Source of the DNA: Ichthyophthirius multifiliis
Taxonomy: Eukaryota > Ciliophora > Oligohymenophorea > Hymenostomatida
Assembly: GCF_000220395.1 (NCBI RefSeq)
Contig: NW_004086494.1
Span: forward strand, 1 to 58,153
Length of the DNA stretch: 58,153 nt
Reading direction: 5' to 3'
This document shows positions 25,740 to 36,855 of this stretch, in pieces. Both the position numbers and the translations under genes were made by a program. How positions within the stretch are numbered: position 1 is the stretch's first letter; every line of letters starts with the position of its first letter. The notes beneath the pieces were generated by a model. The model was given only the letters and a program-made list of their open reading frames with translations, was not told the DNA's origin and made no database searches.

Positions 25740-26500
25740 AGTTTTTACTTAGGCTATTAAATTTTTAATATGCTACATTCTATTAATTAACTGAAGGAGT
25801 GTTTGAAATCAATTTATTTTACATTTATTATGATTTTTTAAGAAAAATTTAAAAGCCTTTCAGTTATTACAAATAATCGTTTGTTTCTTTTTAAGATTTT
25901 GCCTCTTTGATATTTTATTCTAATGCAGATTTTTCTATTTTTGGACTCGCAAATTTTTTCAAAAAAAGTATTTTAGTATTACATTTGAATAGTTATATTT
26001 TATTATTTGATTCAAAGTTTTCTTTGGAAATTATAAATGAAAATTTTTTAATAGATAGATAACTACATAATAAAAAAAATTAAGTTTTTTAAAATATAAT
26101 GATAATAACAGTAAAATTGACTTTTTTATTTTAATGTTAATTTAATACCAACATAATCTCTTTAATTTTACTTTTACTTTATTTCATTAAAATTTATAAC
26201 CTTATGAATTTTACTTTTAAAAGCCTCCACAAATAGTTACAGGTAAAATATCAAATTAAAAAATATTATCTGAATAATCTTCAATTTATTATTTAATTTA
26301 CAAAAGTAATTTTAGATATTCAGAAATATCTTATAAAGTATATAATCTGAATAAAATTACATAATATTATTAAGCTTATCTATTATATCAGAATTTACAA
26401 GCTAATCTTTATAAATTTTATTGCTATTATCATTAATTATTATTTTAATTTTTTATTGAATTTATATTTCTAAGAAATTTAATGATAATATTTAAGGGAC
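25740..26500 (-). CDS. Unrecognised intron-containing gene (approximate limits)
   Basis: Protein-like frames on the minus strand look like exons. An upstream exon begins after an AG at about 26500 and reads PQILSLNFLEIQ and KDQLVNSDIIDKLNNI. A middle exon has DISEYLKLL and FDILPVTICGGFQ. A later one has KFASPKIEKSALEQNIKEAK and NDYLQQLKGF. A 42-nt intron (GTAAAA to AAG) near 26169-26210 joins the middle part in frame. The junction near 26330-26370 is not resolved and needs either an extremely short intron or a single-base error. The start and stop were not located. I do not recognise the family; the C-terminal part looks helical. Confidence 0.45.
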
Positions 26501-26839
26501 TAATATATATATATTTATATGTATATTATTTTTTTAATTTATAATAATTAAAATATTGTTATTAAATTATTTCGAATTTATTTATTAAGTTAAAAGAACA
26601 CCCTAACCTTACTTAGCCTCATATAAAAACAATATTTTTATAAAATTATGAAAGCATTTATAAATTTTAAAATATTTAACATGTTTTTTTCTATGTTTTT
26701 TAAAAAAGACCTTTATATAAAAAAAACATATTTATTTTTTAATTTCTTTTAATTGTAAATAAATTTGTATATTTATATTTTTTTTTCATAAAAATAGTAT
26801 ATTTATCTAAAATATTAAATAAAATAATTTTTAAATTAT

Positions 26840-28046
26840 TCATTTATAATTTGATTTTATAAATTCTTTTATTATTTTGCATTTATTACAAATACAATTT
26901 AATTATTTAACAAACGAATTTCGAAAATTCTATAAAAAAGTTTAGTAAGACAAGCATGAGGTAAATGCAATTAAAATATTTGCAATTATTCCGAATTAAA
27001 AATCTTATATAAAAAGAATATGAACTGATTGTATTTCTTCAACTAAATTATCAATTTTATAATAACTAATTTAAAATCAATGTCAATATATATAAATAAA
27101 GAAAATATAAATACTTAAAGTAAATAGCTAGATAATAATATAGATTAAATGACTCATACATATACATATATATGTAAAAAATTATTTATTTAATTACCAC
27201 TGTTCATGTAAATAAATTTAGACTTGGCCAAAAAAATTATTTTTCTCTTTGTGAAATAAGAATTTGTAATCAAATAGAAAAAAATGTACGTAATAAAAAA
27301 CAGATATAAGGCTAGCGGATTTTTTTTCAGGAATGATGATAGTATATATAAATGATAATAAAAAGTAACATTATTAATTTAAAAAAAATTAAATGTTTTA
27401 ATGTCTATTTCATGCTTTGATTATTTTATAAAATTAATGAAAATATACAAAGCCTGAAAAATTATAAGTAGTAATAAAATTAAAAAGTTAAGTATTGTTG
27501 AGGATCAAAATAATTAATAAGATGTAGCAAAATATTGCGGTGCAAATAAAAACTTTAATATTTAAGATAAGAATAATTGAATTAAAAAGAAAAATATACA
27601 AAAAAATATAAAAAAATAAAATTAGATAAAAAAAATAATTTAGATATTTTATTTTATTATAAACGAAAAATATGTATGTGAAAAAACCCAGCTAATTTCA
27701 AATTTCTCCATATATTAAATAATTCTTTGTATAAATCTATATGTTGAAATGAATAGATTTTAAAAATTATTGAAAATATATTATATTAAAACAGCTTTAC
27801 TACAAAATAAAATAAGATAATAATATAAAATATGTTTAATGTAATGATATTATTAAGTTATTAAGTAGATTCTTTCAAAAAATATCTATATTTATAAAAA
27901 AAAACACCTATTTGAAATAATAAGCAATTATAGCATAATTAAAAATTTATTTTTAACAAAATAATATTTTAAAATTATATATTTTTATTTGTAATTAGAA
28001 ATTATAACATTTTAAAATATATATTAATAATATACCTCTATCTCAT
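26840..28046 (-). CDS. Putative multi-pass membrane protein, unrecognised
   Basis: From ATG 28046 the frame stays open for about 230 codons rich in Phe/Ile/Leu, with clear hydrophobic helices and segments such as DLYKELFNIWRNLKLAGFF and LINYFDPQQYL. Splicing then seems to shift to a second hydrophobic exon (FFQINNVTFYYHLY, PLALYLFFITYIFF). After a 70-nt intron (27128-27197), a 13-nt microexon (27115-27127) and a 49-nt intron (27066-27114), the last exon reads DNLVEEIQSVHILFIQDF and ends CNKCKIIKEF at TGA 26840-26842. All phases in this 3' part agree. The first junction, near 27480, lacks an obvious donor. Function unknown. Confidence 0.5.
27115..27127 (-). other. Candidate 13-nt microexon
   Basis: Thirteen bases are flanked by an upstream AG and a downstream GT. 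Including them is the only way I found to keep the reading frame between the flanking exons of the membrane-protein gene. They contribute about four residues (A-I-Y-F). Confidence 0.45.
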
Positions 28047-28059
28047 TTTAATACACCAC

Positions 28060-29390
28060 TCAATCTTAACTGCAAAAAAAATATATATTTATTTAATTCA
28101 AACATAATATTTAAAATATTTAAATAAACATTGAAATTCAAAAAAAAAAAAAAAATTAAAGTAATTATCTCATACATTTAAAAAAATTAAGAAATTTGGG
28201 AAGAAATCTTAAAATTATTAGAATATATCAAACTATTGCCTTATTAAAAATAAATGACTGATTCTAAATCAGTTTCTTCAAAATAATTAGTAAGTTTTTG
28301 AATGTATTAATATTAATTAATGTTTTCTTAAATAAATTCAATGTATAGAGCAACCTTTTTAGAGATTGCACTCTATATTGATATATTTTCTAGCAATCTT
28401 TAGATTTTTTAAACGTAGATTTCTTAATCTTCATTATGAATAAAAATTAATGATTTTAAATTATTCTAAAATACAATTTAGGTTAGTCGATTGTTTAAAG
28501 TTGAAAAAAATATTTAAAGCATTGAACAATTTAAAGCCTATATCAAATATTTTTATATTAATGATATAGAAATAATAATAATGATAAAAAATTATATTGG
28601 AATTATTTTTAAACTTTACAATAATAAATGTGAATTATATTTATGAATTTATTTAAAAAAAAAAAAATATTAATTTTTATTGTTTTTATGTAACATTATA
28701 CTCTTCTATTGAGAAATTTATACTTAATATTATGGAACTCAATTTCTTACATATAAACCATTATCTTATTATCTTTTTATTAATGGATTTAAATACTTTT
28801 TTTTGATACCCAATACTTTTTTCTATATCATTATATAATTATTTAATTATATATATGGTATTTTTTTATTAATTAAACTATTTGTATTCAATAATTTGAA
28901 TAACTCCAATTTTAAGTGTCCAGTTAGTTAATATTGACTTTATATTTTAAAAATACATTTAGATTTTGATTTTAAAGGTATTAAGTAAACAGCTTTTTTA
29001 TCCAATTAATAATATTACTTTTAAATACAAGATAATTTAGCTAAATTTATATATATATATATTATAAATGCCCTATTTATCTATATTAGCAGTTATTTTA
29101 TTTGATTATTTATTATTTAGATTATATAACATATAACCTAAAAAATCAAAAAACTTTAAATATTTTAGTTATTATAAAAGTTTTAATTATATTATTTAAA
29201 ATTTATCTTGCTTAAAGATTTTTAATATAAAAAAAATGGTTGATTTCAGATTCTCACCTTTCTGAATTTTTAAAGTTTTATTATTTTGTATTATATTAGT
29301 AAAAAAATATTTACAATAGAAGCAAAACATAATTTTATTTTCTTGAACAGTGATAAAAATATTTAAAATTTTTAGAATTTCTAAAATCAT
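28060..29390 (-). CDS. Unrecognised gene with C-terminal helical region
   Basis: From ATG 29390 a frame without TGA runs for about 780 bases, too long to expect by chance at this composition. It contains MFCFYCKYFF, LKIGVIQIIEYK and KKLSSIILSINFS. A GT-AG intron at about 28530-28612 joins it in phase to NRLTQIVFQNNLKSLIFIHN, then IQRLLENISIQSAISKK and EETDLESVIYFQQG. A second intron (about 28071-28186) leads to a short last exon and TGA 28060-28062. No known domain was recognised. Low sequence complexity prevents a functional guess, although the N-terminal part could be membrane-associated. Confidence 0.5.
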
Positions 29391-29982
29391 GTTTCACATT
29401 TTATTTTATTGATAAAATAAGTATTATAAATTAAACATAAAAAAATCAATATATTTTAATTTATTTATAGTATATGATTTGTATCTTTACATTAAATATA
29501 CATACTTATTAGTGGAGTAATTAAATATAATATATATGCATTTATTAATCTTAAATAATATAATTATTTTTAAAAATAATTATACTCAATTATTTTAGTT
29601 ATGAATTTTTTTCTAAATACTTTATTATCTGCTGAGTTCCCAAATAATTATGGAAAACTTAACTTTATAAAAAAGAAAAAATTATTAAATATAAAATAAT
29701 AATATTAAAAAAAAAAATTTCAATTTTTTCATAATTCGATATATTTTTAAACTATCAGGCATTTTTTTAAAAAATATAATTCAATTAATATTCAAAATAA
29801 ATTTCTTAAATATAAAATAAATAATTAATTTCTTAATCAAAAAAATTTTTTTGATATTAAAATATATAAAGAAAAATAGAAATAAAATTTATATATATAT
29901 TAATATTTTTTTCTTTATAATAATAGTTATATTATTAAAATATATTTTATAATGTAACAGTAATCAAATTATTTTAATATAT
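29391..29982. other. AT-rich spacer
   Basis: Spacer between two minus-strand genes. It shows only low-complexity A/T with short open frames lacking protein character. Confidence 0.4.
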
Positions 29983-31318
29983 TCAATCTTAACATATCAC
30001 AGATGATACATTTTTGCCACACTAAACTTTTAAAATTTTTTCTTTTGAAAAATAATTCATTATGATAGGATTTTCACTAAAACTTCTTTTATTATTTCCT
30101 AACTACCCATAATCATTGTCTCCCCATTCTGCAATAACACCAATATTTAAAGCAGCAATACAATGATGATAACCGCAACATATTTTATTAATTTTTATAT
30201 GATCAAGTTGTCCTTTAGGACTTTTAAACTGATAATTAGATAGGCTTGATATCTTAGTAATATCTTATAAATGACTCAAATTTCCCACACCTAATTCTCC
30301 TTTGTTATTATGACCACATGAGAAAACTTCTGTTTAGTCATTTTGCTAATTTTAAGTTACAATAACAGTAAATTCTTCTCCTGCAGCCATATCAGTAACA
30401 ATATTATTTTCTATATTTTTATTAATTAAAATAGGTTCAAAGGCAGCAATTAAAGGATTAAAACTTTTAGAAAATTCAGTTAATTAACTAAGTTACATAT
30501 TAGAATTAGATCCCCATCCATATAATTTACCATCTTTATTAATTGCTAACGAATGATTTTTACCACAAACTATTTTTTATATATTGCTTATTTATTATAT
30601 CTTTGTTGGAAAATTAATTCTTTATTATTCAAAAGGAGGGCAATTAAGTCTATTTTATCGGCCTTATCCACATTATCCAAATGTATCATCCCCCATGCTA
30701 TATATTTCTCCAAAATTAGTTAAAGCTAAAAAATGATCATATCCACATGCTATTTATATTATATTTTTTGGAAGATGCTTTACTTTTCGTTGGGTAGTAG
30801 AATCTATTATGCTTTTTGTTAGTTTTCCGTTTTCATATTCTTTTATTATTTTCCATAAGTAGACTTCGCCCTAATTGTTTAATGCCCATACCTAATCTTT
30901 TGTTATACATATTTATGTATAATTTGAATTAATTTCATCCAATTTTATCAATTTTTAATCCTATTAATAATTATTTAAATTTTTGATATAAATAGAGCCA
31001 AATATGTCTAATATAAATTGATTTTATTCTCCAAATACAACTATTTTAAAATTAAATATAATGTAAAAACTCAATTTGATTTTTTTTACTTTAATGAACT
31101 TATATATCTTAGCTTTTATATTAAAACTTTATTTTCTAAGGTTGAAGAAATTATTATTTCTTATCATAAGATTAATTTTTATTTAAGCTACCCCATAAAT
31201 ATAGTTTAGTTTAATTATGCCATTATTCTTTTTATTCTTTTTTATATAACTTTATTTAAGGATTTGATACAAAACATACTCCTAAAACTGTAAAAAGAGT
31301 AGATTTTTGATTTCTCAT
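29983..31318 (-). CDS. RCC1-repeat (beta-propeller) protein
   Basis: Protein of 428 residues made of RCC1-type repeats, which fold as a seven-bladed propeller and act in small-GTPase exchange, chromatin binding or ciliary scaffolds. Typical repeat signatures are LYLWGS, IACGYDHFLALTNFGEIYS followed by MGDDTFGQCGQG, VCGKNHSLAINKDGKLYGWG, MAAGEEFTVIV, VFSCGHNNKGELGVG, CCGYHHCIAALN and EWGDNDYGQLGNN, ending near CGKNVSSVIC. A single 49-nt intron (31041-31089) separates the first repeat from the rest. Removing it leaves exactly 429 codons. There is no kinase, HECT or BTB extension. A specific partner cannot be inferred. Confidence 0.88.
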
Positions 31319-32069
31319 ATTATTTATATTTGAGAATATTAATTTTATTATAGGAATGTTATAAGAAATATTAAAAAATATATATAAATTAAAATTAGAT
31401 ATAGGAAAATTATATTTTTATAAAAATATAGAATATGCAAATTTTTTTATAATATAATAGTACTTAATTATGTTTTTTAATATATATGTTTTTGAATAAA
31501 AAATATTTTTAAATTTTGAAGTTATCAAGATATATCAATATTTTTAGAAATAATTTATTTATAAATTTTTAATAATTTTTTTTTTAATTATTTTTTGTAT
31601 TAAGATAAAATAATTATTTAAAATAATAAAATTTATTAATATTTTATTTTTTAATAAGAAATTGGAAAATAATTAATAATTAATATATTAATTATTTTTA
31701 AAAAAAATATAATAGAATAAAGTAAATTAATAAAAAAGAAAATTATAGATTTTTCCATCTTATTAATTTTCAATAATTTAATGTTATTTTTACCAAAATT
31801 AAGTTTTATTTTTGCATTTAAATTGATTTTAAATAAAATGGTCATATACTATTTATTATTATTTAATTACTTTTTTAAAATTTATGAAACAATTTATATA
31901 TAATGAATTTAAAATTAGTTTACTTATTAAGTTTAGTAATAATATATTTATATTTTATAATTTTTAATATATTAAATAATTCAATTTATATTTGCTTAAA
32001 ATTATTTTTTTATATAAAAAAAATTTAAATTTTATTTGATTATATAATTTATAATTGTACCATAATAAC
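31319..32069. other. AT-rich spacer
   Basis: This spacer lies between two minus-strand genes. Short hydrophobic open frames on either strand look like composition noise. Nothing else was recognised. Confidence 0.4.
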
Positions 32070-33612
32070 TCATTAATTAATACTGTTTAGGCAATATTTT
32101 TCAGGTTTATGCCAATTTAAGGTTTTATACCCAAAAATAAATTTCTAAAAGTAGGCTTAATGATTAAGGGGTAAATTATTTATTTTTTCATTATTATTAA
32201 ATTTATTCTATTTTTTTATAGTTATTAAATTAATCTAAAACTTTTTATGTGTCATCAATATTGTACTAATTATCTTATTATTATTGTAAAAGATATTATA
32301 TTTTAGTTATTTTTTTATTTATTTTTTTATTTTTTTAATCAAATTCCTAATTTATTTAAAATTTAAATTATGTTTTTGAAAATTTACCTATTTATCCATC
32401 AAAAAGTTATCACATTGACATTCTAAAAGTTTAAATTTTTTGACCCATTATTAATTATCGTATTCTAATTCTTTAGCTTATTATGCTAAAATATTTAGCT
32501 CATAATTTTATCTTTATTCAATACTTTATTTATAAAATAAATATAATATATTATTCTTATTAAATAAAAATAATTATTTTTTAAATACATTTAATGAATT
32601 CTTAAATGATTATGTTTTATTTATTCTTGCTAACCTCTTAAATTTAAATTTTATTATTACAATGTAAAAATTTTATATTATATATCTTCGATATGTTTTT
32701 CTCTTGTAAGAATTTAGTTTTTTAACATTAATATTTTTTAATCGATTTAATTAAATTCTGTTCTTTTTATTCTATTTACTTTTATATCATCTTTAAATAT
32801 TTAAAAAATTATATTTAGATTTTAATTCGATATATATATGATAAAATAATACTTAATTTAATTAAATATATCAATAATTCTTATATTAATTCATTAAAAT
32901 TAATAAAAATATAATAAATTAAATTAATAAAAATATAATAAATTAAATTATTATAAAAATATAATAAAATAAAAATGAAATAAAGAAATTTTAAATGTCT
33001 ACAACAGTTTTAGTCTATGTTCTGATGATCATAAACAGGCTACTTTAGAGAGGTTACTGTAAANNNNNNNNNNNNNNNNNNNNTCAATACTTTATTTATA
33101 AAATAAATATAATATATTATTCTTATTAAATAAAAATAATTATTTTTTAAATACATTTAATGAATCTTAAATGATTATGTTTTATTTATTCTTGCTAACC
33201 TCTTAAATTTAAATTTTATTATTGCAATGTAAAAATTTTATATTATATATCTTCGATATGTTTTTCTCTTGTAAGAATTTAGTTTTTTAACATTAATATT
33301 TTTTAATCGATTTAATTAAATTCTGTTCTTTTTATTCTATTTACTTTTATATCATCTTTAAATATTTAAAAAATTATATTTAGATTTTAAAAATTTGTTA
33401 AATATTTTAATACTTTCTTATATTTAATTATAGTCATTTAATAAATAAATATTTCTACAATTTTCAAATTTTGATTAATTTTCATTAATAATATTTTCTT
33501 ATTTGTTTTGGTTGTTATTGTTATCAATTTCTTAATTTTAAGAATTTAATTAAGAAATTATTTTGCAATTTAAATTTATCTTATTATATTATATAAAATA
33601 TAACTTTTCCAT
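32070..33612 (-). CDS. Coiled-coil protein gene interrupted by an assembly gap
   Basis: Unrecognised helical protein. The first exon, ATG 33612, lies in the right-hand contig; later exons continue in both copies of a duplicated segment and finish in the left contig at TGA 32070-32072. Segments include RIKRTEFNQIDQKILMLKNQ, REKHIEDIQYKIFTLQQQNL and KELEYDNQQWVKKFKLLE, all with coiled-coil spacing. Near the end is a more ordered stretch, QAYFQKFIFGYKTLNWHKPE. Introns include about 33350-33412 (63 nt), one near 32525-32595 and one at about 32345-32390. The frame slips once beside a poly-A run near 32218. The right copy (33084-33388) has one base fewer than the left (32516-32836). The duplication is probably artefactual, so true length is uncertain. 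Confidence 0.6.
33064..33083. other. Assembly gap (20 N) with duplicated flanks
   Basis: A run of 20 N. Sequence 32516-32836 recurs at 33084-33388, and 32837-33063 recurs with many small differences at about 34257-34493. Both contig ends therefore cover the same locus. The left end lacks about 870 bases and carries several indels. Confidence 0.95.
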
Positions 33613-34397
33613 AATTTTTTTTTTTTTGTATTTTTTTTTTTTAAAAACTCAATCAACAAAAAAAATAACGAAAAAAAAGGAATAATGATTTTGTTGTTAT
33701 TTATTGATTTTTTTTAAAAAAAACAAAGAAAAAATAAAAATTAATAAGCAAGTAATATAACTCATTAAATCAATTTATATATTATATTACATCATAATGC
33801 AAAATTGGTGCATTATATTGAAATTAATGAAATTTCATAATTAAATTATTTATTGCTAAAAACTATTATAAAAATATTATTATTAATCAAATAAAAATAA
33901 TAATAAATTATAAAATTTTTAATTCTTAATTAAAATATTCATAAAAAAATAAAATTTAATTTTAATAAAAAATTAGCTTATTTTTAAAAATAATTAATAA
34001 AAATTATATTATTTTATTATTCTATAAAATTATCTAAATGTAAAAAATTGATATTGATTTTTTAAATTTAAAACTTATATTTTAGAATTCCAAATAAAGT
34101 AAATATTTTTTAATTATAAAACAAATTTGTTATCTATTAATATTATCTTTTTATTTTATATGTATAATTTATTAAAAAATCTATAAAAAAAAAGTCAGTT
34201 ATCCATTTTTCTGAAACATTTTGATCGATTTTTAAATAGATATGCAGAAAAAATAAATATGATAAAATAATACTTAATTTAATTAAATATATCAATAATT
34301 CTTATATTAATTCATTAAAATTAATAAAAATATAATAAATTAAATTTAATTTGATTATATAATTTATAATTGTTATAAAAATATAATAAAATAAAAA
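33613..34397. other. AT-rich divergent spacer
   Basis: This spacer lies between the leftward coiled-coil gene and the rightward DUF2237 gene. It is A/T-rich with homopolymer runs near 33615-33650. It presumably holds both promoters. Its last 140 bases match the left contig end. Confidence 0.4.
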
Positions 34398-34814
34398 ATG
34401 AAAATAAATGAAATTTTAAATGTTCTAACAACAGTTTTAGTTCTATGTTCTGATGATCCATAAACAGGCTACTTTAGAGACGGTTACTGTAAAACTAACG
34501 AATAAGACTAAGGTAAACATTTATTATGTGCTATTATGAGTTAGGAATTTTTAGATTTTACTAAAAGTCGAGGAAATGATTTAATAACACCGTAAATATA
34601 ATATGATTTTCCAGGGCTTAAATAAGGAGATAAATGGTGTATTTGTGTCGAAAGATGTAATAAATATATTAATTATTTTTAATTTTTTAAAAAAGGGAAA
34701 GAAGCTTTATATGCTGGTAAAGCTCCTTAATTAAACTTAAATGCTTCAAATATAAAAGCTCTTAATTATGTTAATAAAAATGATATAATTAAATATGATT
34801 TTAAAAAAAATTGA
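34398..34814 (+). CDS. DUF2237-family protein
   Basis: Intronless gene for 138 residues that match the DUF2237 family along nearly its whole length. Key conserved elements are GYFRDGYCKT, the pattern GKHLLCAIMSQEFLDFTKSR, GNDLITP, DFPGLKQGDKWCICVERC, AGKAPQLNLNAS and the C-terminal ALNYVNKNDIIKY. The family is small, common in bacteria and scattered in eukaryotes; its biochemical role is not established. The conserved cysteines and the GDKWC segment suggest metal binding or catalysis, but that is a guess. The start at 34398 gives the family's usual N-terminus. A damaged copy of the 5' part is present at the left contig end (about 32975-33063). Confidence 0.88.
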
Positions 34815-35691
34815 TAAAAAATAAAAAATTCGTACTGACTTTTAATTTAGATATAATATAATTATGTTTTATATATAAAAGTAGAAAAAAATAAAATAAT
34901 TTTTAATTATAATAATAAAGAAATTTCTATAAAAAAAAATATAATTAAAAAATAATAATATAATTATATTTATAAAAAAAAAAAATAAAAATATTATTTA
35001 TAATAAATAAAAATATTTATAATAAAAAAAAATTAAATATATTTATTTAAATTTTTTATTTATTTTATTTATTTATTATATTTATATTATTTTTAGGAAA
35101 TATTAAAAAAATAATTTAAATATTATATATAAAATAAAATTATAAAGAATATATTTTTATATTTTATAATTAATTTTTTTTTTTTTTTTTTTTTATTTTA
35201 ATATTTTAAATTTAAATAATATTAATTATTTTTTTTTTTTAAAAATATTTTTTAAAAAATAATTTTTAATATTAACTTATTTATCTATTTATTATATTTA
35301 TAATCAAGATTTTTTTTTAAAAAAAACAATTATTTTATTTTTTTACATAACTTTTTATTTCTTAATTACATAATTTAATTTCTTTATTTATATACTATTT
35401 TTTTATAAATTATTTTTATTAATAAATATTTTATTTATTAATTTTTATATATTAAAACAAATATTTATTAAATTTATTATATAATCTCTTAAATAAATGT
35501 TATTAAAGTATTCTAAAATATTATGTTATTTTTATATATCAATTTAAATTATTTCATTTATTGTTTTATTATTAAGTATTTTAAATTATTAGTTTTAATT
35601 TTTAATATGTATGATTTTATTCTCATTTTTTATTTATCTTTAAACAATAAATAGTTTTTAAATCTTCTTTATTTAAAATAATTAATTTAAT
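34815..35691. other. AT-rich spacer with long homopolymers
   Basis: The sequence is low-complexity, with poly-T runs of up to about 18 bases near 35170-35195. No gene or structured repeat was recognised. Confidence 0.5.
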
Positions 35692-36787
35692 ATGTCTAAA
35701 GAAGGTTAAAATATATATTTTTAGGAATAGATAAAATAAATTATTCAAATATTAAAATAATTTTTTAAATTTCTCTTTTATTTGACAAATCCAATATTTA
35801 TAATCATCTATCTAGGACCAAAACCAAATATTAATACTTTGTAATTTTTATTCGAAAAAAAAGAATCAAAATCAAGATCGAATAATCTAAATATAAATTA
35901 GTTAATTAATTTAATTTTTTCCCTTTTTAAATTAAATATATGTAGTGTTATTTTCTTATTAAATAAGTGTTTTTTATAATACTTATTGTTTCTAAAATTC
36001 AAAAAACTATTATATTTTCAATATATTATAAAATTTAAAAAAAATTCAAAAAATAATATTAATAATGTATAGAATATTATTTTTCATTTTTAGGAAATGA
36101 TTAATATAGTAAATATAATTAAATTAAATTATTTTTTAATAAATTTCTTAAAAACTTCTATTGTTCTTTATGCTATTTTTAAAAAAGCATACTAATCATA
36201 ATCTTTGAAATAAACATTTAATCTTTTTAATAAGCAATCGGACTTAAAAAAATATAAATAATTAAATTATTGAAGCATTAATATAAAAAATTTAAATAAG
36301 CCACGAAAGTTATATAGAAAATGAAATAAGTTTAATTAAAAAGCAATTTTTATGAAGAAAGCAATACTAAAAATATATTAAAATGATTAAAAATAAACTA
36401 TATAAATAATAATGAAAAGAAAATTGTAAAATTTTTATATTGGATTTAAATTAAATAAATTAATTAATTAAATTACTTCATAATAAATAATAAACATAAT
36501 TAAGATATTAGCATTTTCAAAATACATAAATTAAAAAATTATTGATTAATATTACTAAATTTGAAAGAATAAATTACACAATTAATTCAAATATTCAAAA
36601 TAGTTAAGTAGTATATGTTTTTTAGGGAATGTAAAACATATTAACTAAATACTTCGAAATAATAAAATAAATAATTAAAAATGATCGATAGAATTTTTTT
36701 TACATGAATGTCTGTAGGTCAAATATATAAAAAAAATCATATTAGATTATAATTGTATTAAAAAAAAACTTAAATAAAAAATTATGA
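35692..36787 (+). CDS. Unrecognised gene, probably spliced
   Basis: The frame from ATG 35692 stays open for about 200 codons and has protein-like segments (YLGPKPNINTLQFLFEKKES, TSIVLYAIFKKAYQ). Further on, a second frame reads KENCKIFILDLNQINQLIKL and INYTINSNIQNSQVVYVFQG and then NDRQNFFYMNVCRS, ending at TGA 36785-36787. The two parts probably belong to one gene joined by one or more introns between about 36265 and 36425; I could not fix the ends. No domain was recognised. The gene is convergent with the copine gene, with under 70 bases between their stops. Confidence 0.45.
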
Positions 36788-36855
36788 TTTATTAAATTAA
36801 AATAAAAATTAGATATTCAAGCAATATAAATAAAAAAATTGAATAATAAATAAAT

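Noticed and set aside
26580-26640. CCCTAACC-like stretch near 26600 as a telomere remnant
   Set aside because: Only one copy is present, and oligohymenophorean telomeres are CCCCAA or CCCAAA repeats.
31018-31209. Plus-strand open frame of 63 residues
   Set aside because: It overlaps the first exon and intron of the RCC1 gene, where the minus-strand model gives an exact codon count.
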